DNA of 64,000 nt, taken from the NCBI RefSeq assembly GCF_900116535.1, contig NZ_FPAU01000003.1:188403-252402 (forward strand), written 5' to 3'. The notes beneath the pieces were generated by a model. The model worked only from the letters and a program-made list of their open reading frames with translations, was not told where the DNA came from and did no database searches. The DNA comes from Kosakonia arachidis. Its GTDB lineage: Bacteria; Pseudomonadota; Gammaproteobacteria; Enterobacterales; Enterobacteriaceae. Made by a program: the position numbers and the translations under genes. Position 1 is the first letter of the stretch. Every line of letters begins with the position of its first letter. Below are positions 1 through 14,017 of this stretch, piece by piece.

Positions 1-3
1 TAT

Positions 4-79
<76 letters not shown>

Positions 80-109
80 AATCTTCAATTATAAAAAATT
101 ATCCACAGC

Positions 110-137
110 GGGATCCCTCGTTGGGGGCGTTTTTTTA
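110..137 (+). terminator. Probable rho-independent terminator of the tRNA-Gly operon
   Basis: A short GC-rich inverted repeat (CCC, TCGTTG, GGG with flanking bases) is followed directly by a run of seven T at about 130-136. The stem is short, so the call rests mainly on the T run and the position 30 bases after the tRNA. Confidence 0.5.
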
Positions 138-348
138 TTGTTCTGCCAAACTATTGTGAACAGAGTTATCCACAGGCATAACTTTCATTCGCAACATTAT
201 TATTGCTTCGTCAGGTGAACAATTTCTTTTCAACCAACTGAAAAATAAAAATAAAATAATAATTCAAATTGTTAATACGATCGCTTGACGATTTTGTGAA
301 CGTTGAATCGTAATGTGTTTTTTATTTTATTCACAGGCTGTGGATGGT

Positions 349-1488
349 TCAGGCATCGCGCGGCAGCCCTTTTTCCACCACCCGTACCAGTCGCTGCTTT
401 TTCGCAGGTTGTACTTCGACTACGCAGGCATTTCGTTTCTCAATTTGCTGCGCAATCGCCCATTCTATGTGTTCGTCGAGAAGTGGGTGCTCACCAAGCC
501 GCTGTTGGAGCGCCTGAATAGCAGCCTCATCCCACGGCGAATTACCCAGCGCAACGGCAATATTGCGTAGCCAGCGTAAATGACCAATACGGCGAATCGC
601 CGAACCCTCCGTGACTTTCAGAAAGTGTGCTTCATTCCAGGCGAACAGCTCAATCAGGGCCGGGGCATGCAGCGTTTTACGCGGGCTGAAATCCTCTTCG
701 CTGGTCAATTGTGAGTAACGATTCCATGGGCAAATCAGCTGGCAGTCGTCACAGCCGTAAATGCGATTACCGATCAGCGGGCGAAACGCTTCCGGGATGG
801 CGCCTTCCAGTTCAATCGTCAGATAAGATATGCAGCGGCGGGCATCGACGGTATAAGGCTCGACAATGGCTCCGGTCGGGCAAATCGTCATGCAGGCCAC
901 ACAGCGCCCACAACCTTCTTCGATTGGCGAATCAACGGGTAACGGGATATCAATCAGCAGTTCACCAAGGAAAAAGAACGAGCCTGCATCGCGGCTGAGA
1001 ATAAGTGAGTGCTTACCTGTCCAGCCCAGCCCGGCTTTTTCCGCCAGCGGACGCTCAAGAATGGGCGCAGAATCAACAAAAGGTCTAAAATTCAGCGAAG
1101 CACAATGCTGCTGAATAAGTTCTCCGAGCTTTTTGAGCCGGTTGCGCAGCAGCTTATGATAATCGCGACCCAGCGCATAACGGCTGACATAGCCAAGCGT
1201 TGGGTTTTTCAGCGTGCTGGCGAAAGCAGCCTGTGCAGGAAGGTAATTCATGCGCACACTAATGACGCGCAGCGTGCCGGGGAGAAGTTCGTGGGGGCGG
1301 GCGCGCATCATGCCGTGGCGCGCCATCCACTCCATTTCGCCGTGATATTGTTTGTCCAGCCACGCTTGCAGCTTTGGCTCGCTGGCGCTGAGATCGGTAT
1401 CCGCAATACCGACCTGCTGAAAACCCAGTTCAGAGCCCCAAAGTTTGATTTGTTGCGCTAAGTCGTTGAGATTGAGGGGCTGTGACAT
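349..1488 (-). CDS. queG: Epoxyqueuosine reductase QueG
   Basis: Cobalamin-dependent iron-sulfur enzyme that reduces epoxyqueuosine to queuosine in the wobble position of tRNAs with GUN anticodons, the last step of queuosine synthesis. The 379-residue protein has the E. coli length. It carries two ferredoxin-like cysteine clusters, C193-x2-C196-x2-C199-x3-C203 (CGRCVACMTICP) and C246-x2-C249-x3-C253 (GCDDCQLICPW), plus the conserved acid D139 in FVDSAP. An in-frame upstream extension to 1545 would overlap nnr and is not used; the start MSQPLNLND at 1488 matches the family. It is divergent from nnr with only 14 bp between the two start codons. Confidence 0.97.
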   Translation of the reverse strand: MSQPLNLNDLAQQIKLWGSELGFQQVGIADTDLSASEPKLQAWLDKQYHGEMEWMARHGMMRARPHELLPGTLRVISVRMNYLPAQAAFASTLKNPTLGYVSRYALGRDYHKLLRNRLKKLGELIQQHCASLNFRPFVDSAPILERPLAEKAGLGWTGKHSLILSRDAGSFFFLGELLIDIPLPVDSPIEEGCGRCVACMTICPTGAIVEPYTVDARRCISYLTIELEGAIPEAFRPLIGNRIYGCDDCQLICPWNRYSQLTSEEDFSPRKTLHAPALIELFAWNEAHFLKVTEGSAIRRIGHLRWLRNIAVALGNSPWDEAAIQALQQRLGEHPLLDEHIEWAIAQQIEKRNACVVEVQPAKKQRLVRVVEKGLPRDA

Positions 1489-1502
1489 GACGGACCATAG
1501 AA

Positions 1503-3468
<1,966 letters not shown>

Positions 3469-3485
3469 GCAGGAAGGGTGACGAG

Positions 3486-4808
3486 ATGATCTCTCGCGTG
3501 AAAGGTTGGTTGGCGGCAGTTCTTTTGCTGGCGTGCACTCACGCTGGCGCAGCAAGTTTAGCGGATATCCAGGTGTCCAATGGCGACAGCCAGGCGCGTA
3601 TCACCTTTAGTTTTATGGGTGATCCTGAGTATGCGTTTTCGCAACAAGATAAGCGCAGCGTGGCGCTGGATATCAAACAGACCGGTGTTATTCAGGGATT
3701 ACCGTTGCAGTTTAGCGGTAATAATCTGGTGAAAAGTATTCGCGCAGGTATGGCAAAAGATAACCAGTCGATCCGCCTGATAGTGGATTTGACGCAGAAT
3801 GGCAAAACCCGTGCGGTGAAACAGCAAAACGGCGCGGGTTACAAGGTGGTATTTACCATTGATGCTGACGTCCCTCCGCCGCCGCCAGTGGTGGCAAAGC
3901 GAGTAGAAACGCCTGTTGTTACGCCGCGCCCGTCTCAGCCTGGACGTAATCCGTTTAAATCAGACAATGACCGCATTACCAGTGTTACCAGCAGCAACAC
4001 TGTGACGCGTCCGGCGGTGCAGTCGCGATTGGCATCTGGCGACAAAGTTGTGATTGCGATTGACGCCGGACATGGCGGCCAGGATCCTGGCGCAATTGGC
4101 TCTGGTGGTACGGAGGAGAAAAACGTCACCATCTCCATCGCACGTAAATTGCGTGCGCTGCTGAATGACGATCCGATGTTCAAACCGGTGATGACCCGCG
4201 ACGGGGATTATTTTATCTCCGTAATGGGACGTTCCGATGTGGCGCGTAAGCAGAACGCTAACTTTCTTGTCTCGATCCACGCCGATGCTGCGCCAAACCG
4301 TGACGCTACCGGTGCGTCTGTCTGGGTGCTGTCAAACCGTCGCGCTAACAGCGAGATGGCGGGCTGGTTGGAGCAGCATGAGAAACAATCCGAATTGTTA
4401 GGCGGCGCAGGCGACATGTTGGCGAATAGCCAGTCTGACCCCTATCTCAGCCAGGCGGTGCTCGATTTACAGTTCGGCCATTCTCAGCGCGTCGGTTATG
4501 ATGTCGCCACGAGCATACTAAGCCAGCTTCAGCGTGTGGGAGCATTACATAAAAGCCGTCCTGAACATGCCAGCCTGGGCGTGCTGCGCTCGCCTGATAT
4601 TCCGTCGGTACTGGTTGAAACAGGTTTTATCAGCAACAGTGGGGAAGAGCGTTTACTGGCCAGCGACGCCTACCAGCAGCAAATCGCCGAAGCGATTTAT
4701 GGAGGCCTGCGTAACTATTTCCTCGCGCATCCGTTGCAATCCGCGCCGCAGGGCGGAGGCGGGCAAACGGCCAGCGCTGCAGCACCTGCAAGCGGTTTAC
4801 TTAACTAA
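3486..4808 (+). CDS. amiB: N-acetylmuramoyl-L-alanine amidase AmiB
   Basis: Periplasmic zinc amidase that splits septal peptidoglycan during daughter-cell separation, activated by EnvC. The 440-residue protein has a Sec signal peptide (cleavage near residue 23, after HAGA), an AMIN domain (about 24-125) that targets the septum, a proline-rich linker (128-160), and an Amidase_3 domain from about 185. Zinc ligands visible include H195 in [11 protein letters not shown] and E210. The C-terminal tail is low complexity and carries no LysM repeat. RBS AGGAAGG-like sequence precedes the ATG. Confidence 0.96.
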   Translation: MISRVKGWLAAVLLLACTHAGAASLADIQVSNGDSQARITFSFMGDPEYAFSQQDKRSVALDIKQTGVIQGLPLQFSGNNLVKSIRAGMAKDNQSIRLIVDLTQNGKTRAVKQQNGAGYKVVFTIDADVPPPPPVVAKRVETPVVTPRPSQPGRNPFKSDNDRITSVTSSNTVTRPAVQSRLASGDKVVIAIDAGHGGQDPGAIGSGGTEEKNVTISIARKLRALLNDDPMFKPVMTRDGDYFISVMGRSDVARKQNANFLVSIHADAAPNRDATGASVWVLSNRRANSEMAGWLEQHEKQSELLGGAGDMLANSQSDPYLSQAVLDLQFGHSQRVGYDVATSILSQLQRVGALHKSRPEHASLGVLRSPDIPSVLVETGFISNSGEERLLASDAYQQQIAEAIYGGLRNYFLAHPLQSAPQGGGGQTASAAAPASGLLN

Positions 4809-4819
4809 GGATATTTTTC

Positions 4820-6679
4820 ATGCCGATACAGGTTCTACCGCCGCAGCTTGCGAACCAGATCGCCGCTGGCGAAGTGGTTGAACGCCCTGCGTCGGTGGTG
4901 AAAGAATTAGTTGAAAACAGTCTTGATGCCGGGGCGACGCGTATTGATATTGACATCGAACGCGGTGGTGCGAAGCTTATTCGCATTCGCGATAACGGCG
5001 GTGGCATCAAGAAAGACGAACTGGCGCTTGCGCTGGCTCGTCATGCCACCAGTAAAATCGCCTCGCTTGACGATCTGGAAGCGATTATCAGCCTCGGTTT
5101 TCGCGGCGAAGCGCTGGCCAGTATCAGTTCAGTCTCCCGTTTAACGCTCACCTCCCGTACTGTCGATCAGCAAGAAGCGTGGCAAGCCTACGCGGAAGGC
5201 CGCGATATGGAGGTAACGGTAAAACCTGCTGCGCACCCTGTTGGTACCACGCTGGAAGTACTGGATCTGTTCTACAACACGCCGGCGCGGCGTAAGTTTA
5301 TGCGGACGGAAAAAACGGAGTTTGGTCATATTGATGAGGTGATCCGTCGCATTGCACTGGCGCGTTTTGACGTCACTATTAATCTGAATCACAACGGGAA
5401 AATGGTGCGCCAGTACCGTGCAGTTGCCGAAGGCGCACCAAAAGAACGTCGGCTTGGAGCAATATGTGGCACGGCTTTTCTGGAACAGTCGCTGGAGATT
5501 GCGTGGCAGCATGGCGATTTATCTCTGCATGGCTGGGTGGCCGATCCTAAAAGTAGCAGCAGCGCGTTTGCTGAGATCCAGTATTGCTACGTGAATGGCC
5601 GCATGATGCGTGACCGATTAATTAATCACGCTATTCGCCAGGCGTGTGAAGATAAGCTGGGAGCCGATCAGCAGCCTGCTTTTGTGCTTTATCTGAAAAT
5701 TGACCCACACCAGGTGGATGTGAATGTGCATCCGGCAAAACATGAAGTACGTTTCCATCAATCACGACTGGTGCATGATTTTATCTACCAGGGTGTATTG
5801 AGCGTGCTGCAACAGCAGCTCGAAGCGCCGCTGCAACTGGAAGAAGAGTCTGCGCCCCGTGGATTACCGGAGAACCGTGTCGCTGCCGGGCGTAACCAGT
5901 TTGCTGCGCCGCCCGTTGCCCGTGAACCCGAAGCTCCGCGTTATTCATCATCGGCTTCTGGCGCATCACGCGGGGGCAACGGTGCTACGGGACAAGCGTG
6001 GCCGAATGCGCAGCCAGGGTATCAGAAACAGCAGGGGGCACTCTATCGCCAGTTGCTGGAAACGCCCGCAACTGAACGTAAAACCGAAAGCGTCGCTTCT
6101 GTTGTTCCTGCACTGGAAGGACATTGTCAGAGTTTTGGCCGCGTGCTGACTCTGATCGTGCCGCATTTTGCCTTGCTTGAGCGTGATGGCAAGATTGCTC
6201 TGTTGGCGCTGCCGGTGGCAGAGCGTTGGCTGCGGCTGGCGCAACTCTCCCCGGATAATGCGCCAGCATGCGGCCAACCGCTGCTGATCCCGGTACGTTT
6301 AAAAATCTCCACTGAGGAGAGTGCGGCGCTGAAACGTGCGCAGCCAGTGCTGGCAGGCATGGGGATTGAATTGCTGCTGGACGACCAGCATGTGACCATC
6401 CGTGCTGTGCCTTTACCCTTGCGCCAACAAAATTTACAAATCTTGATTCCTGCTCTGATAGGCTACCTGGCGCAGCAGACAAGCATTGATGCGGTGAATA
6501 TAACCCAGTGGCTGGCTCGTCATCTGGCGAGCGATCATCCGCAATGGAGTGTGGCGCAGGCGATTACCCTGCTGGCCGACGTTGAACGGCTTTGTCCGCA
6601 TCTGGTGAAAACACCGCCAGATGGTTTATTACAACCAGTAGAGCTACAAACGGCGATGAACGCCCTGAAACATGAGTGA
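4820..6679 (+). CDS. mutL: DNA mismatch repair protein MutL
   Basis: Couples MutS mismatch recognition to MutH nicking and UvrD unwinding. The 619-residue protein has the GHKL ATPase motifs [27 protein letters not shown] and [14 protein letters not shown] in the first 110 residues, the transducer domain to about 335, a variable glycine/serine/alanine-rich linker (about 345-430), and a C-terminal dimerisation domain. As in E. coli, the C-terminal domain lacks the DQHAxxExxxxE endonuclease motif; only DDQHVTIR is present, which fits a MutH-dependent system. It overlaps miaA by 8 bp. Confidence 0.97.
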   Translation: MPIQVLPPQLANQIAAGEVVERPASVVKELVENSLDAGATRIDIDIERGGAKLIRIRDNGGGIKKDELALALARHATSKIASLDDLEAIISLGFRGEALASISSVSRLTLTSRTVDQQEAWQAYAEGRDMEVTVKPAAHPVGTTLEVLDLFYNTPARRKFMRTEKTEFGHIDEVIRRIALARFDVTINLNHNGKMVRQYRAVAEGAPKERRLGAICGTAFLEQSLEIAWQHGDLSLHGWVADPKSSSSAFAEIQYCYVNGRMMRDRLINHAIRQACEDKLGADQQPAFVLYLKIDPHQVDVNVHPAKHEVRFHQSRLVHDFIYQGVLSVLQQQLEAPLQLEEESAPRGLPENRVAAGRNQFAAPPVAREPEAPRYSSSASGASRGGNGATGQAWPNAQPGYQKQQGALYRQLLETPATERKTESVASVVPALEGHCQSFGRVLTLIVPHFALLERDGKIALLALPVAERWLRLAQLSPDNAPACGQPLLIPVRLKISTEESAALKRAQPVLAGMGIELLLDDQHVTIRAVPLPLRQQNLQILIPALIGYLAQQTSIDAVNITQWLARHLASDHPQWSVAQAITLLADVERLCPHLVKTPPDGLLQPVELQTAMNALKHE

Positions 6680-7622
6680 AGTGATTAAGGCAAGCCTGCC
6701 GAAGGCAATTTTTTTGATGGGGCCGACGGCCTCCGGCAAGACTGCGTTAGCCATTGAGTTACGTAAAGTTTTGCCAGTAGAGTTGATAAGCGTTGACTCT
6801 GCCCTTATCTATCAGGGCATGGATATCGGCACCGCCAAGCCGAGCATGGAGGAGTTACGTGCTGCACCGCATCGATTACTGGACATTCTCGATCCTGCGC
6901 AGGCTTATTCCGCCGCCGATTTTCGCCGCGATGCACTGGCGGCGATGCAGGAAATCACCGAAGCAGGGCGTATTCCTTTGCTGGTGGGCGGTACAATGCT
7001 CTACTTTAAAGCGCTGCTGGAAGGGTTATCGCCCCTGCCATCAGCTGATGCAAAAGTCAGAGCGGAAATAGAAAAACAGGCGGCAGAGCGTGGATGGGAA
7101 GCGTTGCATCAACAGTTACGGGAGATTGACCCCGTTGCTGCAGCGCGGATTCATCCAAATGATCCACAAAGGCTTTCCCGGGCACTGGAAGTTTTTTTCA
7201 TTTCGGGTAAAACTTTAACGGACCTGACGCAAACGTCAGGAGACGCTCTGCCTTACCAGGTGCATCAGTTCGCCATCGCCCCGGCGAGCCGTGAACTGCT
7301 CCATCAGCGGATCGAGCAGCGTTTTCATCAGATGTTAGCTTCAGGTTTTGAAGCAGAAGTGCGGGCGCTTTTTGCTCGCGGAGATTTGCATACGGATATG
7401 CCTTCCATTCGTTGTGTGGGATACCGCCAGATGTGGTCGTATCTTGAAGGTGAAATCACATACGATGAAATGGTTTATCGAGGTATTTGCGCCACGAGGC
7501 AGTTAGCCAAGCGACAGATAACCTGGCTGCGGGGCTGGGATGGCGTTCACTGGTTAGAGAGTGAAAAGCCGGAAAAGTCTTACCGTGACGTGTTACAGGT
7601 TGTTAGTGCTATCGCAGGGTGA
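6672..7622 (+). CDS. miaA: tRNA dimethylallyltransferase MiaA
   Basis: Transfers dimethylallyl to N6 of A37 in tRNAs that read UNN codons, the substrate for MiaB. The 316 residues equal the E. coli length. Visible are the P-loop GPTASGKT (17-24), the [19 protein letters not shown] substrate segment, [13 protein letters not shown], and the C-terminal RCVGYRQMW region. It starts inside the end of mutL. In E. coli several hfq promoters, including a heat-shock one, lie inside this gene; I did not try to place them. Confidence 0.97.
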   Translation: MSEVIKASLPKAIFLMGPTASGKTALAIELRKVLPVELISVDSALIYQGMDIGTAKPSMEELRAAPHRLLDILDPAQAYSAADFRRDALAAMQEITEAGRIPLLVGGTMLYFKALLEGLSPLPSADAKVRAEIEKQAAERGWEALHQQLREIDPVAAARIHPNDPQRLSRALEVFFISGKTLTDLTQTSGDALPYQVHQFAIAPASRELLHQRIEQRFHQMLASGFEAEVRALFARGDLHTDMPSIRCVGYRQMWSYLEGEITYDEMVYRGICATRQLAKRQITWLRGWDGVHWLESEKPEKSYRDVLQVVSAIAG

Positions 7623-7664
7623 ATGTGTACAATTAAGCCGTATCGTGCGCGAATTTTTACGCAG

Positions 7665-8024
<360 letters not shown>

Positions 8025-8047
8025 GGTTGACGGCTGATTTTCCAGAT

Positions 8048-8075
8048 CGGGGAGCCAGTTAAACTGTGTTCCCCG
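8048..8075 (+). terminator. Intercistronic hairpin between hfq and hflX
   Basis: CGGGGA (8048-8053) pairs with TCCCCG (8070-8075) around a 16-base loop. There is no T run after it, so it would act as an attenuator or 3' stabiliser for hfq mRNA rather than a strong terminator. Confidence 0.4.
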
Positions 8076-8099
8076 CTGGTATTATATGAGGATTTACGC

Positions 8100-9380
8100 T
8101 TGTTTGACCGCTATGACGCCGGTGAGCAGGCGGTGCTGGTACACATCTATTTTTCGCAAGACAAAGATATGGAAGATCTCCAGGAATTTGAATCTCTGGT
8201 CTCTTCCGCCGGTGTCGAAGCAATGCAGGTGATTACCGGTAGCCGTAAAGCACCGCACCCCAAGTACTTTGTTGGTGAAGGTAAAGCAGTAGAAATTGCG
8301 GATGCCGTAAAATCAGCGGGTGCTTCCGTCGTGCTCTTTGATCATGCGCTAACTCCCGCCCAGGAACGAAACCTGGAGAGACTGTGCGAATGTCGGGTTA
8401 TCGATCGCACCGGTTTGATTTTAGATATTTTTGCCCAGCGGGCACGCACGCACGAAGGTAAATTGCAGGTTGAGCTGGCACAGTTGCGCCATCTGGCGAC
8501 GCGCCTTGTGCGTGGCTGGACCCACCTTGAACGACAAAAAGGCGGGATTGGTTTGCGCGGTCCGGGTGAAACCCAGCTCGAAACCGACCGTCGTTTGCTG
8601 CGTAATCGAATTACCCAGATCCTCTCGCGCCTCGAAAAAGTTGAGAAGCAGCGCGAGCAGGGGCGGCGCTCCCGCACGAAAGCCGATATTCCAACGGTTT
8701 CGCTGGTGGGCTATACCAACGCCGGTAAATCCACGTTGTTTAACCAGATTACCGAAGCGCAAGTCTATGCGGCGGATCAGCTATTTGCGACGCTGGATCC
8801 CACGCTTCGTCGTATTGACGTAGCGGATGTTGGCGAAACCGTTTTGGCCGATACGGTCGGGTTTATTCGCCATCTGCCGCACGATCTGGTGGCGGCATTT
8901 AAAGCGACCTTGCAGGAGACGCGTCAGGCGACGCTGCTGCTGCATGTTATTGACGCCGCCGATGTGCGTGTGCAAGAGAATATTGATGCAGTGAATACGG
9001 TGCTTGAAGAGATTGAAGCACACGAGATACCAACGCTGCTGGTGATGAACAAGATCGATATGCTGGAAGATTTTGAGCCGCGTATCGACCGGGATGAAGA
9101 GAATAAACCAATCCGTGTCTGGCTCTCTGCGCAGACGGGGGTTGGCGTACCACTGTTATTTCAGGCTTTAACAGAGCGTCTTTCCGGTGAAGTCGCGCAG
9201 CACACGTTGCGTTTACCACCTGAGGAAGGGCGTCTGAGAAGTCGGTTTTACCAGCTTCAGGCAATAGAAAAAGAGTGGATGGAAGACGATGGCAGCGTAG
9301 GTTTGCAGGTGCGTATGCCGATTGTCGACTGGCGTCGACTCTGTAAACAAGAACCGGCACTCGAAGAATACCTCGTTTGA
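8100..9380 (+). CDS. hflX: Ribosome-dissociating GTPase HflX
   Basis: GTPase that binds the 50S E site and splits stalled or heat-damaged ribosomes. The 426-residue protein starts with TTG (MFDRYDAG), preceded at about 10 bp by GAGG in TATGAGGAT; there is no alternative start that keeps the conserved N-terminus. It has the N-terminal HflX domain with [18 protein letters not shown], a coiled-coil linker, and a GTPase domain: G1 [10 protein letters not shown]3 DTVGF and G4 NKID. The length equals the E. coli protein. Confidence 0.96.
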   Translation: MFDRYDAGEQAVLVHIYFSQDKDMEDLQEFESLVSSAGVEAMQVITGSRKAPHPKYFVGEGKAVEIADAVKSAGASVVLFDHALTPAQERNLERLCECRVIDRTGLILDIFAQRARTHEGKLQVELAQLRHLATRLVRGWTHLERQKGGIGLRGPGETQLETDRRLLRNRITQILSRLEKVEKQREQGRRSRTKADIPTVSLVGYTNAGKSTLFNQITEAQVYAADQLFATLDPTLRRIDVADVGETVLADTVGFIRHLPHDLVAAFKATLQETRQATLLLHVIDAADVRVQENIDAVNTVLEEIEAHEIPTLLVMNKIDMLEDFEPRIDRDEENKPIRVWLSAQTGVGVPLLFQALTERLSGEVAQHTLRLPPEEGRLRSRFYQLQAIEKEWMEDDGSVGLQVRMPIVDWRRLCKQEPALEEYLV

Positions 9381-9464
9381 CCGGCAGCCTGAAGATTTTT
9401 CCCCTTTGGGGGTGCCCGCGAGGCCGGGCATACACCGCACGATATATACATATGGAGCACATAC

Positions 9465-10721
9465 ATGGCGTGGAATCAGCCCGGTAAAAACGGACAGGAC
9501 CGCGACCCGTGGGGAAGCAGCAAACCAGGCGGCAACTCTGAGGGAAATGGAAACAAAGGCGGTCGCGATCAGGGGCCACCTGATCTGGATGATATTTTCC
9601 GCAAACTGAGTAAAAAACTCGGTGGCCTGGGCGGTGGTAAAAGTACCGGGGGCGCGCCTGGTTCCTCTGGTCCTCGCGGTCAGGCGGGTGGACGCATTGT
9701 CGGCATCGTTGCCGCCGCCGCCGTGATTATCTGGGCTGCGACCGGATTCTATACCATTAAAGAAGCAGAACGTGGTGTCGTTACGCGCTTCGGCAAGTTC
9801 AGCCATTTGGTTGAGCCGGGTCTGAACTGGAAGCCGACCTTTATCGACAGCGTGACACCGGTAAACGTCGAATCGGTTCGTGAACTGGCGGCTTCTGGCG
9901 TGATGCTCACTTCTGATGAAAACGTCGTGCGCGTTGAGATGAACGTGCAGTACCGCGTGACCGATCCGGAGCGTTACCTGTTCAGCGTCACCAGCGCCGA
10001 TGACAGCCTGCGCCAGGCAACCGATAGCGCCCTGCGCGGTGTGATCGGTAAATATTCCATGGATCGTATTCTGACCGAAGGGCGTACCGTTATTCGTAGC
10101 GATACTCAGCGTGAGCTGGAAGAGACCATTCGTCCGTACAACATGGGGATTACCCTGCTCGACGTCAACTTCCAGGCTGCACGTCCGCCGGAAGAAGTGA
10201 AAGCCGCGTTTGACGATGCGATTGCGGCACGTGAAAACGAGCAGCAGTACATCCGTGAAGCGGAAGCCTACAGCAACGAAGTACAGCCACGCGCAAACGG
10301 TCAGGCACAGCGTATTCTCGAAGAGGCGCGTGCTTATAAAACGCAGACTATCCTGGAGGCACAGGGGGAAGTGGCGCGTTTCGCCAAGCTCCTGCCGGAA
10401 TATAAAGCTGCGCCTGAAATTACCCGTGAGCGTTTGTATATCGAAACCATGGAAAAAGTGCTGAGCCATACCCGCAAGGTGCTGGTTAACGATAAAGGTG
10501 GCAACATGATGGTGCTGCCGCTGGATCAGATGCTGAAAGGCGGCGCGAGCGCACCTGCGGCAAAGAGTGACAGCAGTGGTGCAAACAATCCGCTGCGCCT
10601 GCCACCTGCGTCCAACTCTGGCAGCAGCGCGAACAGCGCCCCGGCACCATCTGCCGGAAACATCATGGACCAACGCCGCGTAAACGCGCAGCGTAACGAC
10701 TACCAGCGTCAGGGGGAATAA
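9465..10721 (+). CDS. hflK: FtsH protease modulator HflK
   Basis: SPFH/stomatin-family inner membrane protein that, with HflC, forms a large cage around FtsH and limits access of membrane substrates. The 418 residues show a glycine-rich cytoplasmic N-terminus (about 1-75), one transmembrane segment (about 80-97, GIVAAAAVIIWAATGFY), a periplasmic SPFH domain with TRFGKFSHLVEPGLNW, a coiled-coil region rich in Glu and Arg (about 240-310), and a serine/alanine/proline-rich tail. Two bases separate its stop from hflC. Confidence 0.96.
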   Translation: MAWNQPGKNGQDRDPWGSSKPGGNSEGNGNKGGRDQGPPDLDDIFRKLSKKLGGLGGGKSTGGAPGSSGPRGQAGGRIVGIVAAAAVIIWAATGFYTIKEAERGVVTRFGKFSHLVEPGLNWKPTFIDSVTPVNVESVRELAASGVMLTSDENVVRVEMNVQYRVTDPERYLFSVTSADDSLRQATDSALRGVIGKYSMDRILTEGRTVIRSDTQRELEETIRPYNMGITLLDVNFQAARPPEEVKAAFDDAIAARENEQQYIREAEAYSNEVQPRANGQAQRILEEARAYKTQTILEAQGEVARFAKLLPEYKAAPEITRERLYIETMEKVLSHTRKVLVNDKGGNMMVLPLDQMLKGGASAPAAKSDSSGANNPLRLPPASNSGSSANSAPAPSAGNIMDQRRVNAQRNDYQRQGE

Positions 10722-10723
10722 CG

Positions 10724-11728
10724 ATGCGTAAGTCAGTTATCACGATCATCATCATCGTGCTGGTAGTGCTCTACACCTCTACTTTTGTGGTGAAAGAAGG
10801 CGAACGCGGAATTTCACTACGCTTTGGTAAGGTATTGCGCGACGACGAAAATAAGCCGCTGGTTTATGCGCCAGGCTTGCACTTTAAGCTGCCGTTTATC
10901 GAATCGGTTAAACTGCTTGATGCGCGTATTCAGACCATGGATAACCAGGCCGATCGCTTTGTCACTAAAGAGAAGAAAGATCTGATCGTTGACTCTTATA
11001 TCAAGTGGCGCATCAGTGATTTCAGCCGTTATTACCTGGCGACTGGCGGCGGTGACGTCTCCCAGGCCGAGGTGCTGCTGAAACGTAAGTTCTCTGACCG
11101 TCTGCGTTCTGAAATTGGTCGTCTGGATGTGAAAGACATCGTTACCGATTCTCGTGGTCGTCTGACGCTGGAAGTACGTGATGCGTTGAACTCCGGTTCT
11201 GCGGGGACGGAAGACGAAGTGGCAACACCGGCAGCAGATGATGCCATTGCCAAAGCTGCAGAGCGCGTACAGGTTGAAACCAACGGTAAAGTACCGGTTA
11301 TTAACCCGAACAGTATGGCTGCGCTGGGTATCGAAGTGGTCGATGTGCGTATCAAGCAGATCAACCTGCCGGCAGAAGTGTCGGATGCGATCTACAACCG
11401 TATGCGTGCCGAGCGTGAAGCGGTAGCCCGTCGTCACCGTTCACAGGGCCAGGAAGAAGCGGAAAAACTACGTGCCGCAGCGGACTACGAAGTGACGAAA
11501 ACACTGGCGGAATCTGAGCGTCAGGGACGTATCCTGCGCGGTGAAGGTGATGCTGAAGCTGCAAAACTGTTTGCCGATGCTTTTAGTCAGGACCCGGATT
11601 TTTATGCTTTTATCCGCAGCCTGCGCGCATACGAAAATAGCTTTGATAGCAACCAGGATGTGATGGTGCTCAGCCCGGACAGTGATTTCTTCCGTTATAT
11701 GAAAACGCCGACTTCCGCGACACGCTAA
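10724..11728 (+). CDS. hflC: FtsH protease modulator HflC
   Basis: Partner of HflK in the periplasm-facing SPFH cage. The 334 residues (same as E. coli) start with a signal anchor (about 4-20, SVITIIIIVLVVLYTSTF), followed by the SPFH domain (KEGERGISLRFGKVL) and a long Arg/Glu-rich helix around 225-275 (MRAEREAVARRHRSQGQEEAEK). The downstream terminator closes the hfq-hflXKC unit. Confidence 0.96.
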   Translation: MRKSVITIIIIVLVVLYTSTFVVKEGERGISLRFGKVLRDDENKPLVYAPGLHFKLPFIESVKLLDARIQTMDNQADRFVTKEKKDLIVDSYIKWRISDFSRYYLATGGGDVSQAEVLLKRKFSDRLRSEIGRLDVKDIVTDSRGRLTLEVRDALNSGSAGTEDEVATPAADDAIAKAAERVQVETNGKVPVINPNSMAALGIEVVDVRIKQINLPAEVSDAIYNRMRAEREAVARRHRSQGQEEAEKLRAAADYEVTKTLAESERQGRILRGEGDAEAAKLFADAFSQDPDFYAFIRSLRAYENSFDSNQDVMVLSPDSDFFRYMKTPTSATR

Positions 11729-11753
11729 GTTTGCGCCAGCGGTTTTCATGATA

Positions 11754-11792
11754 AAAACCACCGCCAAAATTCGGCGGTGGTTTTGTTTTTTT
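11754..11792 (+). terminator. Rho-independent terminator after hflC
   Basis: A perfect 12-bp stem (AAAACCACCGCC at 11754-11765, GGCGGTGGTTTT at 11773-11784) with a 7-base loop is followed by GTTTTTTT. Strong intrinsic terminator of the hfl operon; yjeT starts 11 bp downstream, so yjeT may be expressed by read-through. Confidence 0.92.
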
Positions 11793-11803
11793 AAGGATTA
11801 GAC

Positions 11804-12001
11804 ATGAATTCGACAATCTGGCTCGCCCTGGCGCTGGTTTTGGTCTTTGAAGGCCTTGGTCCGATGCTTTATCCGCGAGCCTGGCGGCGTATGATTGCCT
11901 CGCTGAGCCTGCTTCCGGACCATCTTTTACGTCGTTTTGGCGGTGGGCTTGTGGTTGCGGGAGTAGTGATCTACTACATGTTGAGGAAAACGATTGGCTG
12001 A
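11804..12001 (+). CDS. yjeT: Small inner membrane protein YjeT (DUF2065)
   Basis: A 65-residue protein with two hydrophobic segments (about 3-20, IWLALALVLVFEGLGPML, and 44-60, GGGLVVAGVVIYYML) separated by a basic loop (YPRAWRRM). This is the DUF2065 pattern found after hflC in many gamma-proteobacteria. Function unknown. RBS AAGGA is placed 8 bp before ATG at 11804. Confidence 0.85.
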   Translation: MNSTIWLALALVLVFEGLGPMLYPRAWRRMIASLSLLPDHLLRRFGGGLVVAGVVIYYMLRKTIG

Positions 12002-12097
12002 GCGAAAAGCGGGCGTCTTTGGTCAATTTTGCGCGGAAAAAGTGCTGAATCTGAAAAAAAGCGGTGGTAGAATCCATTTTTAAGCAAACGGTGATTT
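11985..12097 (+). promoter_or_regulatory. purA promoter region with two PurR-like boxes
   Basis: Two 16-bp sequences resemble the PurR operator (ACGCAAACGTTTGCGT type): GGAAAACGATTGGCTG at 11985-12000 and AAGCAAACGGTGATTT at 12082-12097. A -10-like TAGAAT lies at 12068-12073. Two PurR operators control purA in E. coli, so the arrangement agrees with known biology; the individual boxes are imperfect and are called by eye. Confidence 0.5.
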
Positions 12098-12100
12098 TGA

Positions 12101-13402
<1,302 letters not shown>

Positions 13403-13411
13403 TGTTGTTCC

Positions 13412-13449
13412 GGGGCGCGTTTTGCGCGTCCCGTCTCCTCGCTTTTTTT
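13412..13449 (+). terminator. Likely purA terminator
   Basis: GGGGCGCG (13412-13419) pairs with CGCGTCCC (13425-13432), one G-U pair, five-base loop. A run of seven T follows but only after an 11-base spacer, so the match to an intrinsic terminator is partial. Confidence 0.5.
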
Positions 13450-13553
13450 ACCCTTCTGTTCAAATAAATTAGCGGCATGACTAGTGGCTGGTTTATCATC
13501 AATAGAGTCAATACCTGCGGGTATCTCATCTTTTCCCATTTACTGAGGTTGAT

Positions 13554-13979
13554 GTGCAGTTAACGAGTTTTACCGATTATGGTTTACGCGCCCTGATCTA
13601 TATGGCATCGCTGCCTGATGGAAAAATGACCAATATTACTGAAGTCACAGAAATATATGGCGTATCCCGTAATCATATGGTCAAAATAATCAACCAGTTA
13701 AGTCGTGAAGGCTATGTTGCTGCCGTGAGAGGGAAAAACGGTGGGATTCGGCTGGGGAAACCCGCGCAGGATATCCGCATTGGTGATGTCGTCCGCTCTC
13801 TGGAGCCTCTTGCGCTGGTCAATTGCAGCAGCGAATTTTGCCATATCACCAGTGCATGTCGCCTGAAAAAGGCGCTTGCCAAAGCAGTGCAAAGTTTTCT
13901 CAAGGAGCTGGATAACTACACGCTGGCCGATTTGGTTGAAGAGAATCAACCGCTTTACAAATTATTGCTGGTGGAATGA
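13554..13979 (+). CDS. nsrR: Nitric-oxide-sensing repressor NsrR
   Basis: Rrf2-family repressor that loses DNA binding when nitric oxide attacks its iron-sulfur cluster. The 141 residues have an N-terminal winged helix ([18 protein letters not shown] as the recognition region) and the three cluster cysteines C91, C96 and C102 in [13 protein letters not shown]. The start is GTG, with TGAGG eight bases before it, as I recall for E. coli. A perfect operator for it lies in this window before ytfE at 38264-38286. rnr follows 38 bp later, probably in the same transcript. Confidence 0.96.
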   Translation: MQLTSFTDYGLRALIYMASLPDGKMTNITEVTEIYGVSRNHMVKIINQLSREGYVAAVRGKNGGIRLGKPAQDIRIGDVVRSLEPLALVNCSSEFCHITSACRLKKALAKAVQSFLKELDNYTLADLVEENQPLYKLLLVE

Positions 13980-14017
13980 CGCAAATTTCCGCCAGAGCTG
14001 ACTACGGAGGACCCGCA

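Noticed and set aside
4820-6679. Absence of the endonuclease motif in MutL
   Set aside because: This is the normal state in bacteria that use MutH and Dam, so it is not a lesion.
9213-10673. Long open frame of 486 codons on the minus strand opposite hflX/hflK
   Set aside because: It lies fully antisense to two well-conserved genes, its start has no RBS, and its composition (many Arg, His, Phe) is what a GC-rich coding strand produces in that frame.
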